From contig CALWRA010000008.1 of assembly GCA_944383825.1 (NCBI GenBank), forward strand, positions 50,790-114,789: DNA of 64,000 nt, read 5' to 3'. This document shows, piece by piece, positions 8,577 to 16,781 of the stretch. The DNA is from an uncultured Acetatifactor sp. (GTDB lineage Bacteria; Bacillota; Clostridia; Lachnospirales; Lachnospiraceae). The position numbers and the translations under genes are program-made. The first letter of the stretch is position 1. Every line of letters begins with the position of its first letter. The notes beneath the pieces are model-generated. The model saw only the letters and a program-made list of their open reading frames with translations, was not told the origin of the DNA and made no database searches.

Positions 8577-9638
8577 ATGCCGCGTTTGACCATTTATAAG
8601 GATGACTATGCAGATTCCACCGCCGTGTCCAACCGTTTCATTGATGAATATATGAAGGATGCCAATGACGCACAGCTCAAGGTTTATCTGTACCTTGTTC
8701 GTATGCTGAACGCCAATCTTGCTACCAGCGTGTCCGGCATTGCGGACAAGTTTAACCACACGGAAAAGGATGTGATCCGGGCGCTGAAATATTGGGAAAA
8801 AAGGCAGCTTCTTGATCTGGACTATGATGAGGACAGGAATCTTGTGGGAATACATATGCGTGACTTGAAAAATACTCCTGTTTCCACACCCAAGGATTCT
8901 TCTTTTTCAAAGTCTCCTGTAAAATCCACGGAAATCGCCTCCGAAAAATCCAGGAATCCAGAGGCATCCCCCAAAGCGGAAACCTTTGTTAAGCCATTGT
9001 ATTCGGCGGACAGACTCCGGGAATTTAAAAACAGTGAGGACACCGCGCAGCTTCTTTTTATCGCAGAGTCCTACATCGGCAGGCCGCTTACGCCCTCTGA
9101 GATAAGGTCCATTCTTTTCTTTACGGATGTGCTTCATTTCTCTGACGACCTGATCGATTATCTGATTCAATACTGTGTGGATCGAGGTAAAAAGGATTTT
9201 AAATACATAGAAAAGGTAGCCCTTAACTGGGCTGAGGAAGGTATCTCTACTCCCAAGCAGGCACAGAGGCTGTCTTCAAGATACGATAAAAATGTATATG
9301 CCATAATGAACGAGCTGGGCAAAAGCGGTTCTCCTACCACAAAGGAGATGGAATTTATCACACGCTGGATCAAAGACTATGGCTTTACCCCAGATATTAT
9401 ATTTGAAGCCTGTGAACGCACAGTATTGGCCACAGACAAACACCGTTTTGAATATGCGGAGGGTATTTTAAGCAGCTGGAAAAAAGCAAACGTCCGCCAC
9501 AAGTCAGATATTGGCAGAATAGACGAGATGTTTCAGAAAAAGAAAGTCTCTGCCAGACCCTCTTCCAATAAGTTCAACCAGTTTACACAAAATAACTACG
9601 ATTTTGACGCGCTGGAAAAAGAGATTTTAAGTAATTAG
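8577..9638 (+). CDS. DnaD-domain replication-initiation protein
   Basis: DnaD-type proteins help load the replicative helicase at origins or at restart sites. The 353-residue product begins MPRLTIYKDDY and has a winged-helix-like N-terminal half (DANDAQLKVYLYLVRMLNANL...DKFNHTEKDVIRALKYWEKRQLL). The DnaD/DnaB_2 domain lies at about residues 165-310, in the stretch running from TPSEIRSILFFTDVLHFSDDLIDYLI to YAEGILSSWKKANV. The frame is open to a TTG at 8538, but that would leave almost no leader, so ATG 8577 is preferred. The dnaC-like gene follows 44 bases downstream, and the pair is the clostridial equivalent of a helicase-loading module. Confidence 0.85.
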   Translation: MPRLTIYKDDYADSTAVSNRFIDEYMKDANDAQLKVYLYLVRMLNANLATSVSGIADKFNHTEKDVIRALKYWEKRQLLDLDYDEDRNLVGIHMRDLKNTPVSTPKDSSFSKSPVKSTEIASEKSRNPEASPKAETFVKPLYSADRLREFKNSEDTAQLLFIAESYIGRPLTPSEIRSILFFTDVLHFSDDLIDYLIQYCVDRGKKDFKYIEKVALNWAEEGISTPKQAQRLSSRYDKNVYAIMNELGKSGSPTTKEMEFITRWIKDYGFTPDIIFEACERTVLATDKHRFEYAEGILSSWKKANVRHKSDIGRIDEMFQKKKVSARPSSNKFNQFTQNNYDFDALEKEILSN

Positions 9639-9682
9639 TCCCCCACTGGAAATCTCCTGACAGCCGAAAAAGGAGACCGCCT

Positions 9683-10675
9683 GTGTCACTGAATCATTTA
9701 CAATACGAGTCCATTATGCGAGGCTATGAACGAACCCGTGACCGCAATCACAGGGAAGAGCTCTCCCGCCGGGAACGGGTTTACCATGACGTTCCCGGCT
9801 ATAGAGAGCTGGAGGATTCCGTCAGCACGCTCTGTGCCTCCATGACCAGGAAAATACTGGAGGACTGCCCCAATGCCCGGCAACAGCTTCATGTATCTCT
9901 GGCAGAGCTTTCTCAGCGCAAAAAAAGGATGCTGGCCCAGGCCGGCTTTGCCGAAGATTACCTGGAGCCCCTCTATGACTGTCATGAATGCCACGACACT
10001 GGGTACGTACAGACAGATGAGGGAATCAGGAAAAAATGCCGGTGCTTCCGGCTGCAGGAAATCACTCTGCTGTATGAGCAGTCCAATATTCAGTCAATTA
10101 TTTCCAAAGAAAATTTTTCCACATTATCTTACGAATATCACAAGGGCGACGACCTGAAGCGTTTTGAAACCGCGGTAGAAATATGCCGGAATTTTGTACA
10201 AAATTTCAAACAGGACTACCGCAATCTTTTCTTTTATGGTACAGTAGGTACTGGAAAAAGCTTTTTGTCCGGATGCGTCGCCAACGATCTGCTACAACAG
10301 GGATATTCTGTAATCTATTTCAGCTCTTCAGGATTATTTGACGCACTTTCACGTTATTCTTTTGACGCAAAATCGAAAGAACCTCTATACCGTTTTTGTC
10401 AGGACTTATACTGCTGTGATCTGATTATTATTGACGACCTGGGCACGGAAGTGACAAATGCCTTTGTCACCTCCCAGCTTTTCGCATGTCTGAACGAAAG
10501 ACATCTACGTGCAAAAGCCACGCTTATTTCCACCAATCTCAGCCTGGAGGAGCTGCGGGACCGATACTCGGAGCGGATTTTCTCCAGAATTACCAGCAAC
10601 TATACAATCTGCAAGCTGACCGGACCGGACATCCGGCTCTATAAAAAGCGGATGGCCAGTATAGCGTCAACCTAA
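9683..10675 (+). CDS. DnaC/DnaI-type helicase loader ATPase
   Basis: This 330-residue AAA+ ATPase is of the DnaC/DnaI/IstB group and is expected to load DnaB helicase onto single-stranded DNA. Visible features are a Cys cluster CHECHDTGYVQTDEGIRKKCRC at about residues 98-119, which is a probable zinc site as in DnaI. There is also a Walker A loop GTVGTGKS at about 186-193, Walker B LIIIDDLGTE, and the sensor-type ATLISTNLSLEELRDRYSERIFSRI. It starts at GTG 9683, seven bases after AAGGAG. It lies directly after the dnaD-like gene and 19 bases before prs, so the three probably share a transcript. The helicase itself, dnaB, is at 48-49 kb. Confidence 0.88.
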   Translation: MSLNHLQYESIMRGYERTRDRNHREELSRRERVYHDVPGYRELEDSVSTLCASMTRKILEDCPNARQQLHVSLAELSQRKKRMLAQAGFAEDYLEPLYDCHECHDTGYVQTDEGIRKKCRCFRLQEITLLYEQSNIQSIISKENFSTLSYEYHKGDDLKRFETAVEICRNFVQNFKQDYRNLFFYGTVGTGKSFLSGCVANDLLQQGYSVIYFSSSGLFDALSRYSFDAKSKEPLYRFCQDLYCCDLIIIDDLGTEVTNAFVTSQLFACLNERHLRAKATLISTNLSLEELRDRYSERIFSRITSNYTICKLTGPDIRLYKKRMASIAST

Positions 10676-10694
10676 TAGAAAGTGAGGATATTTC

Positions 10695-11882
10695 ATGGCA
10701 AACCGTGAAGAAAAACGTAATCTGGAGACGATACCCGTAGGCTCTCTGGGAATTATTTCCCTGGAGGGATGCAGGCCTCTCGGCGAGAAGGTAGACAAGT
10801 ATCTTGTAAAATGGAGAGCGGAGCGTGAAAGCGAGCATAAGGATTCCCTGGCTTTTTCAGGCTATCAGAGGGAATCCTATCTGCTGAACGCCAAGGTACC
10901 CCGCTTCGGCTCCGGTGAGGCCAAGGGAATGATCTTGGAATCAGTCAGGGGAACAGATCTCTATCTTTTAGTGGATGTATGTAATTATTCTATGACCTAT
11001 TCTCTGTGCGGGCATGAAAACCATATGTCTCCCGACGATCACTATCAGGATCTGAAGCGCATTATTGCCGCAGTGGGCGGAAAGGCCCGCCGTATTACCG
11101 TGATTATGCCCTTTCTTTACGAAAGCCGCCAGCATAAAAGAACCTCCCGGGAATCTCTTGATTGTGCTCTTGCTCTTCAGGAGCTTGTCCGGATGGGTGT
11201 GGATAATATTATTACTTTTGACGCCCATGATCCCAGAGTGCAGAACGCCATTCCACTCCACGGCTTTGAGACCGTACAGCCCGCTTACCAGTTTATCAAG
11301 GGACTGCTGCGCAATGTCAGCGACCTAAAAATCGATTCCAATCATATGATGGTTATCAGCCCCGATGAGGGCGGTATGACCCGGGCTATTTATGTAGCCA
11401 ATGTACTGGGACTGGACATGGGTATGTTTTATAAGCGCAGAGATTATACCCGCGTGGTAAACGGGCGCAATCCCATTGTAGCTCATGAATTTTTGGGGAC
11501 CAGTGTGGAAGGCAAGGACATGATCATCATCGACGACATGATTTCCTCCGGTGAAAGCGTCCTTGAGGTTGCCGCGGCATTGAAGCAGCGCAAAGCCAAT
11601 AAAATCTTCGTTTTTGCCACCTTTGGCTTGTTCACGAACGGCCTGGATAAGTTTGATAAAGCATTTGAAAACGGCATTATTGATAAAATCCTGACCACAA
11701 ATCTGATCTACCAGACGCCTGAGCTTCTGCAGAGGGAATGGTACATCAACTGTGATCTGAGCAAATATATAGCATATATTATAGACACGCTCAACCACGA
11801 CTCATCCATAAGCGATCTGCTGAATCCCAATGAAAGGATTCAGAACATTGTTGCTCGCTATAAAAAAGGAGAACTGGGCTGA
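10695..11882 (+). CDS. prs: Ribose-phosphate pyrophosphokinase, long form
   Basis: This enzyme makes PRPP from ribose-5-phosphate and ATP for nucleotide, His and Trp synthesis. The protein has the flexible-loop region VIMPFLYESRQHKRTSRES, the DAHDP motif (FDAHDPRVQNAIP) and the PRPP-binding loop IIIDDMISSGESVLEV. At 395 residues it is about 75 longer than ordinary Prs, with an N-terminal extension and extra C-terminal sequence, so it may be a second Prs class with its own regulation. The ATG follows GTGAGGA. It ends in a strong terminator. Its link to the dnaD/dnaC-like genes is through position only. Confidence 0.88.
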   Translation: MANREEKRNLETIPVGSLGIISLEGCRPLGEKVDKYLVKWRAERESEHKDSLAFSGYQRESYLLNAKVPRFGSGEAKGMILESVRGTDLYLLVDVCNYSMTYSLCGHENHMSPDDHYQDLKRIIAAVGGKARRITVIMPFLYESRQHKRTSRESLDCALALQELVRMGVDNIITFDAHDPRVQNAIPLHGFETVQPAYQFIKGLLRNVSDLKIDSNHMMVISPDEGGMTRAIYVANVLGLDMGMFYKRRDYTRVVNGRNPIVAHEFLGTSVEGKDMIIIDDMISSGESVLEVAAALKQRKANKIFVFATFGLFTNGLDKFDKAFENGIIDKILTTNLIYQTPELLQREWYINCDLSKYIAYIIDTLNHDSSISDLLNPNERIQNIVARYKKGELG

Positions 11883-11890
11883 GAATTTAT

Positions 11891-11979
11891 AACAACAGCT
11901 CGTTTCCGGCTGCCTGTACCCCAAGAATTATAAAAGGGTTCTTACGAGACGACAGTCGGAAATGAGTTGTTTCTTTTTA
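11891..11979 (+). terminator. Terminator after prs
   Basis: A long stem pairs AACAACAGCTCGTTTCCGGCTG (11891-11912) with the stretch at 11953-11972 with few mismatches, and ends in a T-rich run (11969-11979). The loop holds a small secondary hairpin. Confidence 0.8.
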
Positions 11980-11991
11980 TCCTCCCATCCC

Positions 11992-12020
11992 TTGACAAGA
12001 TACGTTGTGTGTTGTATACT
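11992..12020 (+). promoter_or_regulatory. Promoter of bioY
   Basis: TTGACA (11992-11997) and TATACT (12015-12020) are spaced by exactly 17 bases, a near-consensus housekeeping promoter immediately upstream of the BirA-type operator. Confidence 0.85.
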
Positions 12021-12024
12021 TCTA

Positions 12025-12060
12025 AATTGTTAACAATATTTATTTATATGGTTTACAATT
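12025..12060 (+). promoter_or_regulatory. BirA (biotin repressor) operator
   Basis: AATTGTTAAC (12025-12034) and GTTTACAATT (12051-12060) form an inverted repeat with 16 bases between and one mismatch. This matches the known BirA operator pattern TTGTNAAC-N14-16-GTTNACAA. It starts just after the -10, so bound BirA would block transcription of bioY when biotin is plentiful. Confidence 0.85.
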
Positions 12061-12086
12061 TGCCAAGCGATTGAGAGGATTTGATA

Positions 12087-12656
12087 ATGTATGATGAAAT
12101 GACAAAAAGCGCTTCCCGGATGAACGTAAAGATGTTGGCATTGACCGGATTAATGGCGGCTGTTATTTGTATTCTGGGCCCCCTGTCCTTCTCCATTCCC
12201 ATAAGTCCGGTGCCCTTCTCCCTTGGAACCCTTGCAATCTACTTTGCCGTATCCGTTCTTGGTATGAAGCGGGGAGCCCTCAGCGTAATCATTTACATAC
12301 TGCTGGGCCTGGCCGGCCTTCCTGTTTTCAGCGGATTCGGCAGCGGAGCTGGAAAGTTGCTTGGCCCCACCGGCGGATACATCATCGGTTATCTTTTCAT
12401 GGCTGTCGTCTGCGGCCATTTTGCCGATAAATTTTCCAAAAGACCCCCAATATTCTTTCTCGGAATGGCTTTAGGCACCATTGTCTGCTATCTCTTCGGA
12501 ACATTCTGGCTTGCCCTTCAATCATCCATGAGCTTTTCTGCCGCTCTCTGGGCAGGCGTTATTCCCTTCATTCCCGGAGATATTGTAAAGCTCATACTCG
12601 CGGGCGCACTTGGCCTGCAGCTGAAAGGACGGCTGAAAAGGGCAGGTCTTATCTGA
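12087..12656 (+). CDS. bioY: Biotin transporter BioY (substrate-binding S component)
   Basis: BioY is the membrane S component of biotin ECF transporters. The 189-residue product has about six hydrophobic helices and family motifs such as PISPVPFSLGTLAIYFAVSVLGMKRGALSVIIYILLG, GPTGGYIIGYL and FIPGDIVKLILAGALG. The frame extends to a TTG at 12081, but ATG 12087 with GAGAGG eight bases upstream is preferred. A BirA-type operator directly upstream supports biotin as the substrate. No energising EcfAAT genes are present, so it presumably uses a shared module. The stop codon lies inside the terminator stem. Confidence 0.93.
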   Translation: MYDEMTKSASRMNVKMLALTGLMAAVICILGPLSFSIPISPVPFSLGTLAIYFAVSVLGMKRGALSVIIYILLGLAGLPVFSGFGSGAGKLLGPTGGYIIGYLFMAVVCGHFADKFSKRPPIFFLGMALGTIVCYLFGTFWLALQSSMSFSAALWAGVIPFIPGDIVKLILAGALGLQLKGRLKRAGLI

Positions 12657-12668
12657 GACCTGCCCTTT
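12637..12668. terminator. Bidirectional terminator between bioY and the kinase gene
   Basis: The perfect 13-base arms AAAGGGCAGGTCT (12637-12649) and AGACCTGCCCTTT (12656-12668) flank a 6-base loop. The left arm and loop contain the last codons of bioY, and the A/T ends allow termination on both strands between these convergent genes. Confidence 0.85.
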
Positions 12669-12684
12669 ATCATATGGTTCCCGC

Positions 12685-13800
12685 TTAATCGGCATATTTG
12701 TTCACAATATTCCTCATGGTCTCCCATTTGGCTTCCATGTCCTCCACCAGTTTGAACTGGGTCCGGCATCTGTCAAGATTATGGCCTTCCCGGTGAATCC
12801 TGAAATAATGGTCTCCCTCCAGATAATCCGTGAGAAAACGCATTCCGCACTCATAAGTCATCACCTTGGCTCCCATCGGAAGCAATTCTATTTCCCTCCG
12901 GGTCAGACTCCCTCCGCAGCCCTCCAGAAATCCCTTTACATAAAGCTCAAACAACTCCATGCTGCAGGATACCTTGCTCAAATCCTGCTCATCCTCCAAA
13001 GCGGTGCTCGCTCCAAAGCGTATGGAATCTCCAAAGTCATTCATTGCCAGTCCCGGCATCACCGTATCCAAGTCAATCACACAAATACCCTTATGGGTCT
13101 TATTGTCAATCATGATATTGTTCAGTTTTGTGTCGTTGTGAGTCACTCGAAGAGGAATCTCCCCTCTCTCAAGAAGATCGCCAAATACATTTGCTGTTTC
13201 CTCTCTTGCGAGGACAAAATCAATCTCCTTCCGAACCTGAGCCGCCCGACCGCAGACATCCTTTTCCACAGCTCTTTTAAAAGTCTCAAATCTCGCCTTC
13301 GTATCATGGAAGCCCTTTATGGTTTCATGCAGAGTCTCCGCAGGATATTCCGAAAGGAGCCTCTGAAATGTTCCGAAAGCCACTGCGCTTTCGTAGAAAT
13401 CCTCCGGTTTCTCCACCAGATCATAGCTGGTTGCGTCTGTGATAAAAATATAGGAACGCCAATATTCACCTTTGGAATCCACATAATAGGGCTTCCCATC
13501 CTTTGCCGGAATCGTATTGAGAGTCTCCCGATTCGGGTCACCTCCATTTTCTACAATTCGTTCCCGCAGGTAAGAGGTAACGCCCACAATATTTTCCATA
13601 AGCTCCACCGGATTTGTGAAAATTTCCCTGTTCATCCTTTGCAGAATTACCTTCAGCGTTCCCATATCCTCTATTTCAAAAGTCAGAAGATAGGTGTCAT
13701 TGATATGTCCGCTTCCGTAGGGTTTGCGCTCCAAAAGTCTTCCCTCATATTTAAAATTCGCAATCGCTTCCTTTATCTGTATTTCCGTTACGCTGCCCAT
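12685..13800 (-). CDS. APH-fold sugar kinase, N-acetylhexosamine 1-kinase-like
   Basis: This 371-residue protein has the aminoglycoside-phosphotransferase kinase fold. The catalytic loop HNDTKLNN begins at about residue 221 and is followed by VIDLDTVMPGLAMNDFGDSIR, the metal-binding segment. The whole C-terminal half resembles N-acetylhexosamine 1-kinases such as Bifidobacterium NahK, which phosphorylate GlcNAc/GalNAc at C1. It starts at ATG 13798-13800 with GGGAGG six bases before; a longer frame to 13815 exists but lacks a site. It directly follows a nucleotidyltransferase gene, and the kinase-plus-uridylyltransferase logic supports sugar salvage to a nucleotide sugar. Substrate specificity is an inference. 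Confidence 0.78.
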   Translation of the reverse strand: MGSVTEIQIKEAIANFKYEGRLLERKPYGSGHINDTYLLTFEIEDMGTLKVILQRMNREIFTNPVELMENIVGVTSYLRERIVENGGDPNRETLNTIPAKDGKPYYVDSKGEYWRSYIFITDATSYDLVEKPEDFYESAVAFGTFQRLLSEYPAETLHETIKGFHDTKARFETFKRAVEKDVCGRAAQVRKEIDFVLAREETANVFGDLLERGEIPLRVTHNDTKLNNIMIDNKTHKGICVIDLDTVMPGLAMNDFGDSIRFGASTALEDEQDLSKVSCSMELFELYVKGFLEGCGGSLTRREIELLPMGAKVMTYECGMRFLTDYLEGDHYFRIHREGHNLDRCRTQFKLVEDMEAKWETMRNIVNKYAD

Positions 13801-13802
13801 AT

Positions 13803-14726
13803 TTAATCCTCCCACAGTTTCTGCGGATATACGCCCGCATCCTTTAAGCTTTGAATGGCGTTCATTACCACAGGCTTATCTTCTTTATATGTAACTCCAT
13901 ACCATACATCCTCCGATTCCAAAACAGCAACGGATGCCTTTCCCTCTGCCAGCAAACCGCTTACCACTGCAGGAAGAAAATATTCACATTTCAGGGGATT
14001 CTCCTTCAGTCCATTGTTCAGAAAATCAGGAAATCCCTTTTGAATCTCATCCAGAATACTTCTGGTAAAGCCCCACATGTTCATGGATACAAGCGTATCA
14101 CCGTCTACTTCAGTCCAGGTATCTCCGTCATCCTCAGAATAGGCAATCTTCCCGTTTCTCTTTTCAATTCTTGTCCGTTCTGTAACTGTCAACAGCTCTC
14201 TTTTCTCATTTACCTCACAGATTCCTCTGGCTACGTGTCCATTATCCGTTACCGTATTTTTAAGGCGGTATCCCACCATAGCATACCGATACTTTTCGTC
14301 GTCCTCATGGGCCGCAAGATAGTCATACAGAGTTTTAAAACTGTGGCATCCGTAATAGTCGTCGGCATTGATCACCGCAAAGGAACCCTCTATCTTGTCC
14401 ATAGCGCTGAGCACCGCATGGGCTGTGCCCCAAGGCTTTACTCTCCCCTCCGGCACTTGAAAACCCTCCGGAATATTGTAAAGATCCTGATATGCGTACT
14501 CCACATCCATGATCTTTTCCATTCTGTTTCCGACCGCTTCTCTGAAGTCCGCCTCGTTCTCCCTCTTAATAATAAACACTACCTTTTCAAATCCGGCCCG
14601 CCTGGCGTCAAACATGGAAAAATCCATAATAATATGTCCTTCCTGATCCACAGGATCAATCTGCTTTAGACCGCCGTACCGGCTTCCCATTCCCGCCGCC
14701 ATAATGACCAATGTGGGTTTCTTCAT
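13803..14726 (-). CDS. Sugar-phosphate nucleotidyltransferase
   Basis: This 307-residue protein of the NTP_transferase fold opens with KPTLVIMAAGMGSRYGGLKQIDPV, the pyrophosphorylase nucleotide loop, and has AVINADDYYGCHSFKTLYDYL for metal and nucleotide binding. There is no C-terminal hexapeptide domain, so it is smaller than GlmU or GlgC. The start is ATG 14724-14726, after AAAGGCGGA. The frame is open to 14789, but the extra residues are low-complexity and unlike the family. The stop lies two bases before the start of the NahK-like kinase, whose ribosome-binding site overlaps this gene's end. The pair may convert a free amino sugar to UDP-sugar. Confidence 0.82.
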   Translation of the reverse strand: MKKPTLVIMAAGMGSRYGGLKQIDPVDQEGHIIMDFSMFDARRAGFEKVVFIIKRENEADFREAVGNRMEKIMDVEYAYQDLYNIPEGFQVPEGRVKPWGTAHAVLSAMDKIEGSFAVINADDYYGCHSFKTLYDYLAAHEDDEKYRYAMVGYRLKNTVTDNGHVARGICEVNEKRELLTVTERTRIEKRNGKIAYSEDDGDTWTEVDGDTLVSMNMWGFTRSILDEIQKGFPDFLNNGLKENPLKCEYFLPAVVSGLLAEGKASVAVLESEDVWYGVTYKEDKPVVMNAIQSLKDAGVYPQKLWED

Positions 14727-14832
14727 AACAGCAAATCCGCCTTTCTTATTCTTTTTTCCGCTCCCTCCGAGAATGGAATCCTGCTTCATATACCCGGATG
14801 AGCAGATTTATCCAGCATACTTCAATACCTTC

Positions 14833-14861
14833 ATTATATTTTTAGCATTTTGGAGTTGCAA
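14833..14861 (-). promoter_or_regulatory. Promoter of the nucleotidyltransferase-kinase operon
   Basis: On the minus strand, TTGCAA (14856-14861) and TATAAT (14833-14838) are 17 bases apart, about 105 bases upstream of the gene start. The region between here and the ABC gene at 15054 is AT-rich and otherwise shows nothing. Confidence 0.65.
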
Positions 14862-15053
14862 TCACGATATTGTTCTGTATTTTATAAATATTGCTAAAAA
14901 TTATGTGAACTTCACTAATTGATTTTTTCACCATTTTAATGTACAATACTTCAGTTAGCTTTTACTAACCACATTGTGCAATTGACTTCAATGAAAAAGA
15001 AAACCGTTTTCCCAATCACCAAAAACCGAAATCAGCGAGGATTGAATGGATAA

Positions 15054-16781
15054 ATGATTGACAAAAACTTACTTCGCCTGCTGGGTGAAAATAAAAAATA
15101 CATATTTTACACGGTTGGGCTGATGATGCTGGGCCTGTTTGCAAATGTAGGCGTCACCGCCTGCATCTGCTGGGCCGTGGGATTGGCGTTAGATTACGAT
15201 TCTCAAAGCGGCGGCGCCGTTATATTTCTGTGGCCCGGCATATGTGCGGCCATCGCTATTGTTGTCCGTTACGTCTCCTCCCGGCTCTCAGGTAATCTCA
15301 AAGATCTTCTGGGCAGAAAAGCGAAAAAGGAGCTTCGCGAAAAAATATATAATAAAATTGTAAAGCTGGGCGTCCGCTCTACCGACGGAATGAGTATGGC
15401 GGGATTAACCCAGGTTTCCATGGAAGGTGTGGAGCAGCTGGATCTCTACTATTCCTCCTATATTCCACAATTTTTTTATGCAATGATTGCTCCAGTCATC
15501 CTATTTTGCATTACTGTATGGATAGATTGGCATGTAGCTTTGACGCTTCTTGTATGTGTACCTCTGATCCCCATATCCATCGCTGCCGTGTCCAGATATG
15601 CAAAGAAAATTTTTGTAAAATATTGGGGGAAGTATACTCTTATGGGCGACAGCTTTCTTGACAGTGTACAGGGGCTGAAAGAATTGAAGATTTTCCGGGC
15701 AGACGAAGCGCAGCACAAAAAAATGAACGAAACCTCAGAGGAATTCCGCAAAATTACAATGAAGGTTCTCGTTATGCAGCTTGCCAGCACCACCATAATG
15801 GATCTGGTTGCTTACGGCGGCGCCGGTCTGGGCATTGCCCTCGCTGTCCTTGGCACAGCAAACCGAGGTCTCGCGCCCGTCTCGGCTTTGTTCCTTATTC
15901 TCGTTGCCGTTGACTTTTTTCTTCCGCTTCGCGCCTTCGGCTCTGCCTTCCATGTGGCCATGAACGGAGCCAGCGCGGGAACAAAGATTATTTCTCTGTT
16001 AGAGCAGCCTGATCCTGTTTGGGGGAATGAGACCGTAGCCGACATGGATCTTCGTTTGGAACATGTAACCTTCTCCTATGACGGCAAACGCGATGTATTA
16101 AAAAATATTTCCATGGTCTTTCCCAAAACAGGAATGACGGCCATCGTGGGAGAATCGGGTTGCGGAAAATCCACCATAGTGAATATGCTGTCCGGCGCAT
16201 TTCGCCCCGGGAAAGGCCGGGTTACCGTAGGCGGCAAAGCTCTTGAAGCCTTTTCAAGAGAATCCTATTATTCACACCTTGCAGTTGTCAGCTATAATAC
16301 CTATATCTTCAATGAAACCATCCGCGCAAATTTCTCCCTTGCCAATCCCAGCGTAACTGAAATGGACATCTATGCGGCGCTGGAAAAAGTGAATCTTACC
16401 GCATTCATCCGTCAAAACGGCGGTCTTGACAAAGTAATTACCGAGGATGCAAACAACATCTCCGGTGGACAGAAGCAGCGTCTTGCCCTGGCGATCAGCC
16501 TTGCGGCAGATAAGGACATCTATATATTTGACGAAGCCACAAGCAATATTGATATAGAAAGTGAGGCCATTATTATGGCCAACGTAAAGGCTTTGTCAAA
16601 AACAAAATCGGTGATCGTCATTTCCCACCGTCTGGCAAATGTTGTTCCCGCAGATCTCATTTATTATATGGAGTCAGGCGAGATACATGAGAGCGGCACA
16701 CATACCCGTCTGATGGAAGCAGGCAGAGCTTATGCCAGGCTATACACAACACAGAAGGAGCTTGAGGAAGGTTATATATGA
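15054..16781 (+). CDS. CydD-like ABC exporter, subunit 1
   Basis: This 575-residue half-transporter has a six-helix exporter membrane domain (about residues 15-310) fused to an ATPase domain. Walker A GESGCGKST is at about 366-374, the signature is NISGGQKQR, and Walker B reads DIYIFDEATS, followed by the ISHRL switch His. The overall layout fits the heterodimeric CydDC thiol/haem-related exporters. The ATG at 15054 has only a weak upstream GAGG. Its stop overlaps the start of the second subunit by four bases (ATGA), which shows the two act together. The exported substrate is not evident. Confidence 0.85.
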   Translation: MIDKNLLRLLGENKKYIFYTVGLMMLGLFANVGVTACICWAVGLALDYDSQSGGAVIFLWPGICAAIAIVVRYVSSRLSGNLKDLLGRKAKKELREKIYNKIVKLGVRSTDGMSMAGLTQVSMEGVEQLDLYYSSYIPQFFYAMIAPVILFCITVWIDWHVALTLLVCVPLIPISIAAVSRYAKKIFVKYWGKYTLMGDSFLDSVQGLKELKIFRADEAQHKKMNETSEEFRKITMKVLVMQLASTTIMDLVAYGGAGLGIALAVLGTANRGLAPVSALFLILVAVDFFLPLRAFGSAFHVAMNGASAGTKIISLLEQPDPVWGNETVADMDLRLEHVTFSYDGKRDVLKNISMVFPKTGMTAIVGESGCGKSTIVNMLSGAFRPGKGRVTVGGKALEAFSRESYYSHLAVVSYNTYIFNETIRANFSLANPSVTEMDIYAALEKVNLTAFIRQNGGLDKVITEDANNISGGQKQRLALAISLAADKDIYIFDEATSNIDIESEAIIMANVKALSKTKSVIVISHRLANVVPADLIYYMESGEIHESGTHTRLMEAGRAYARLYTTQKELEEGYI

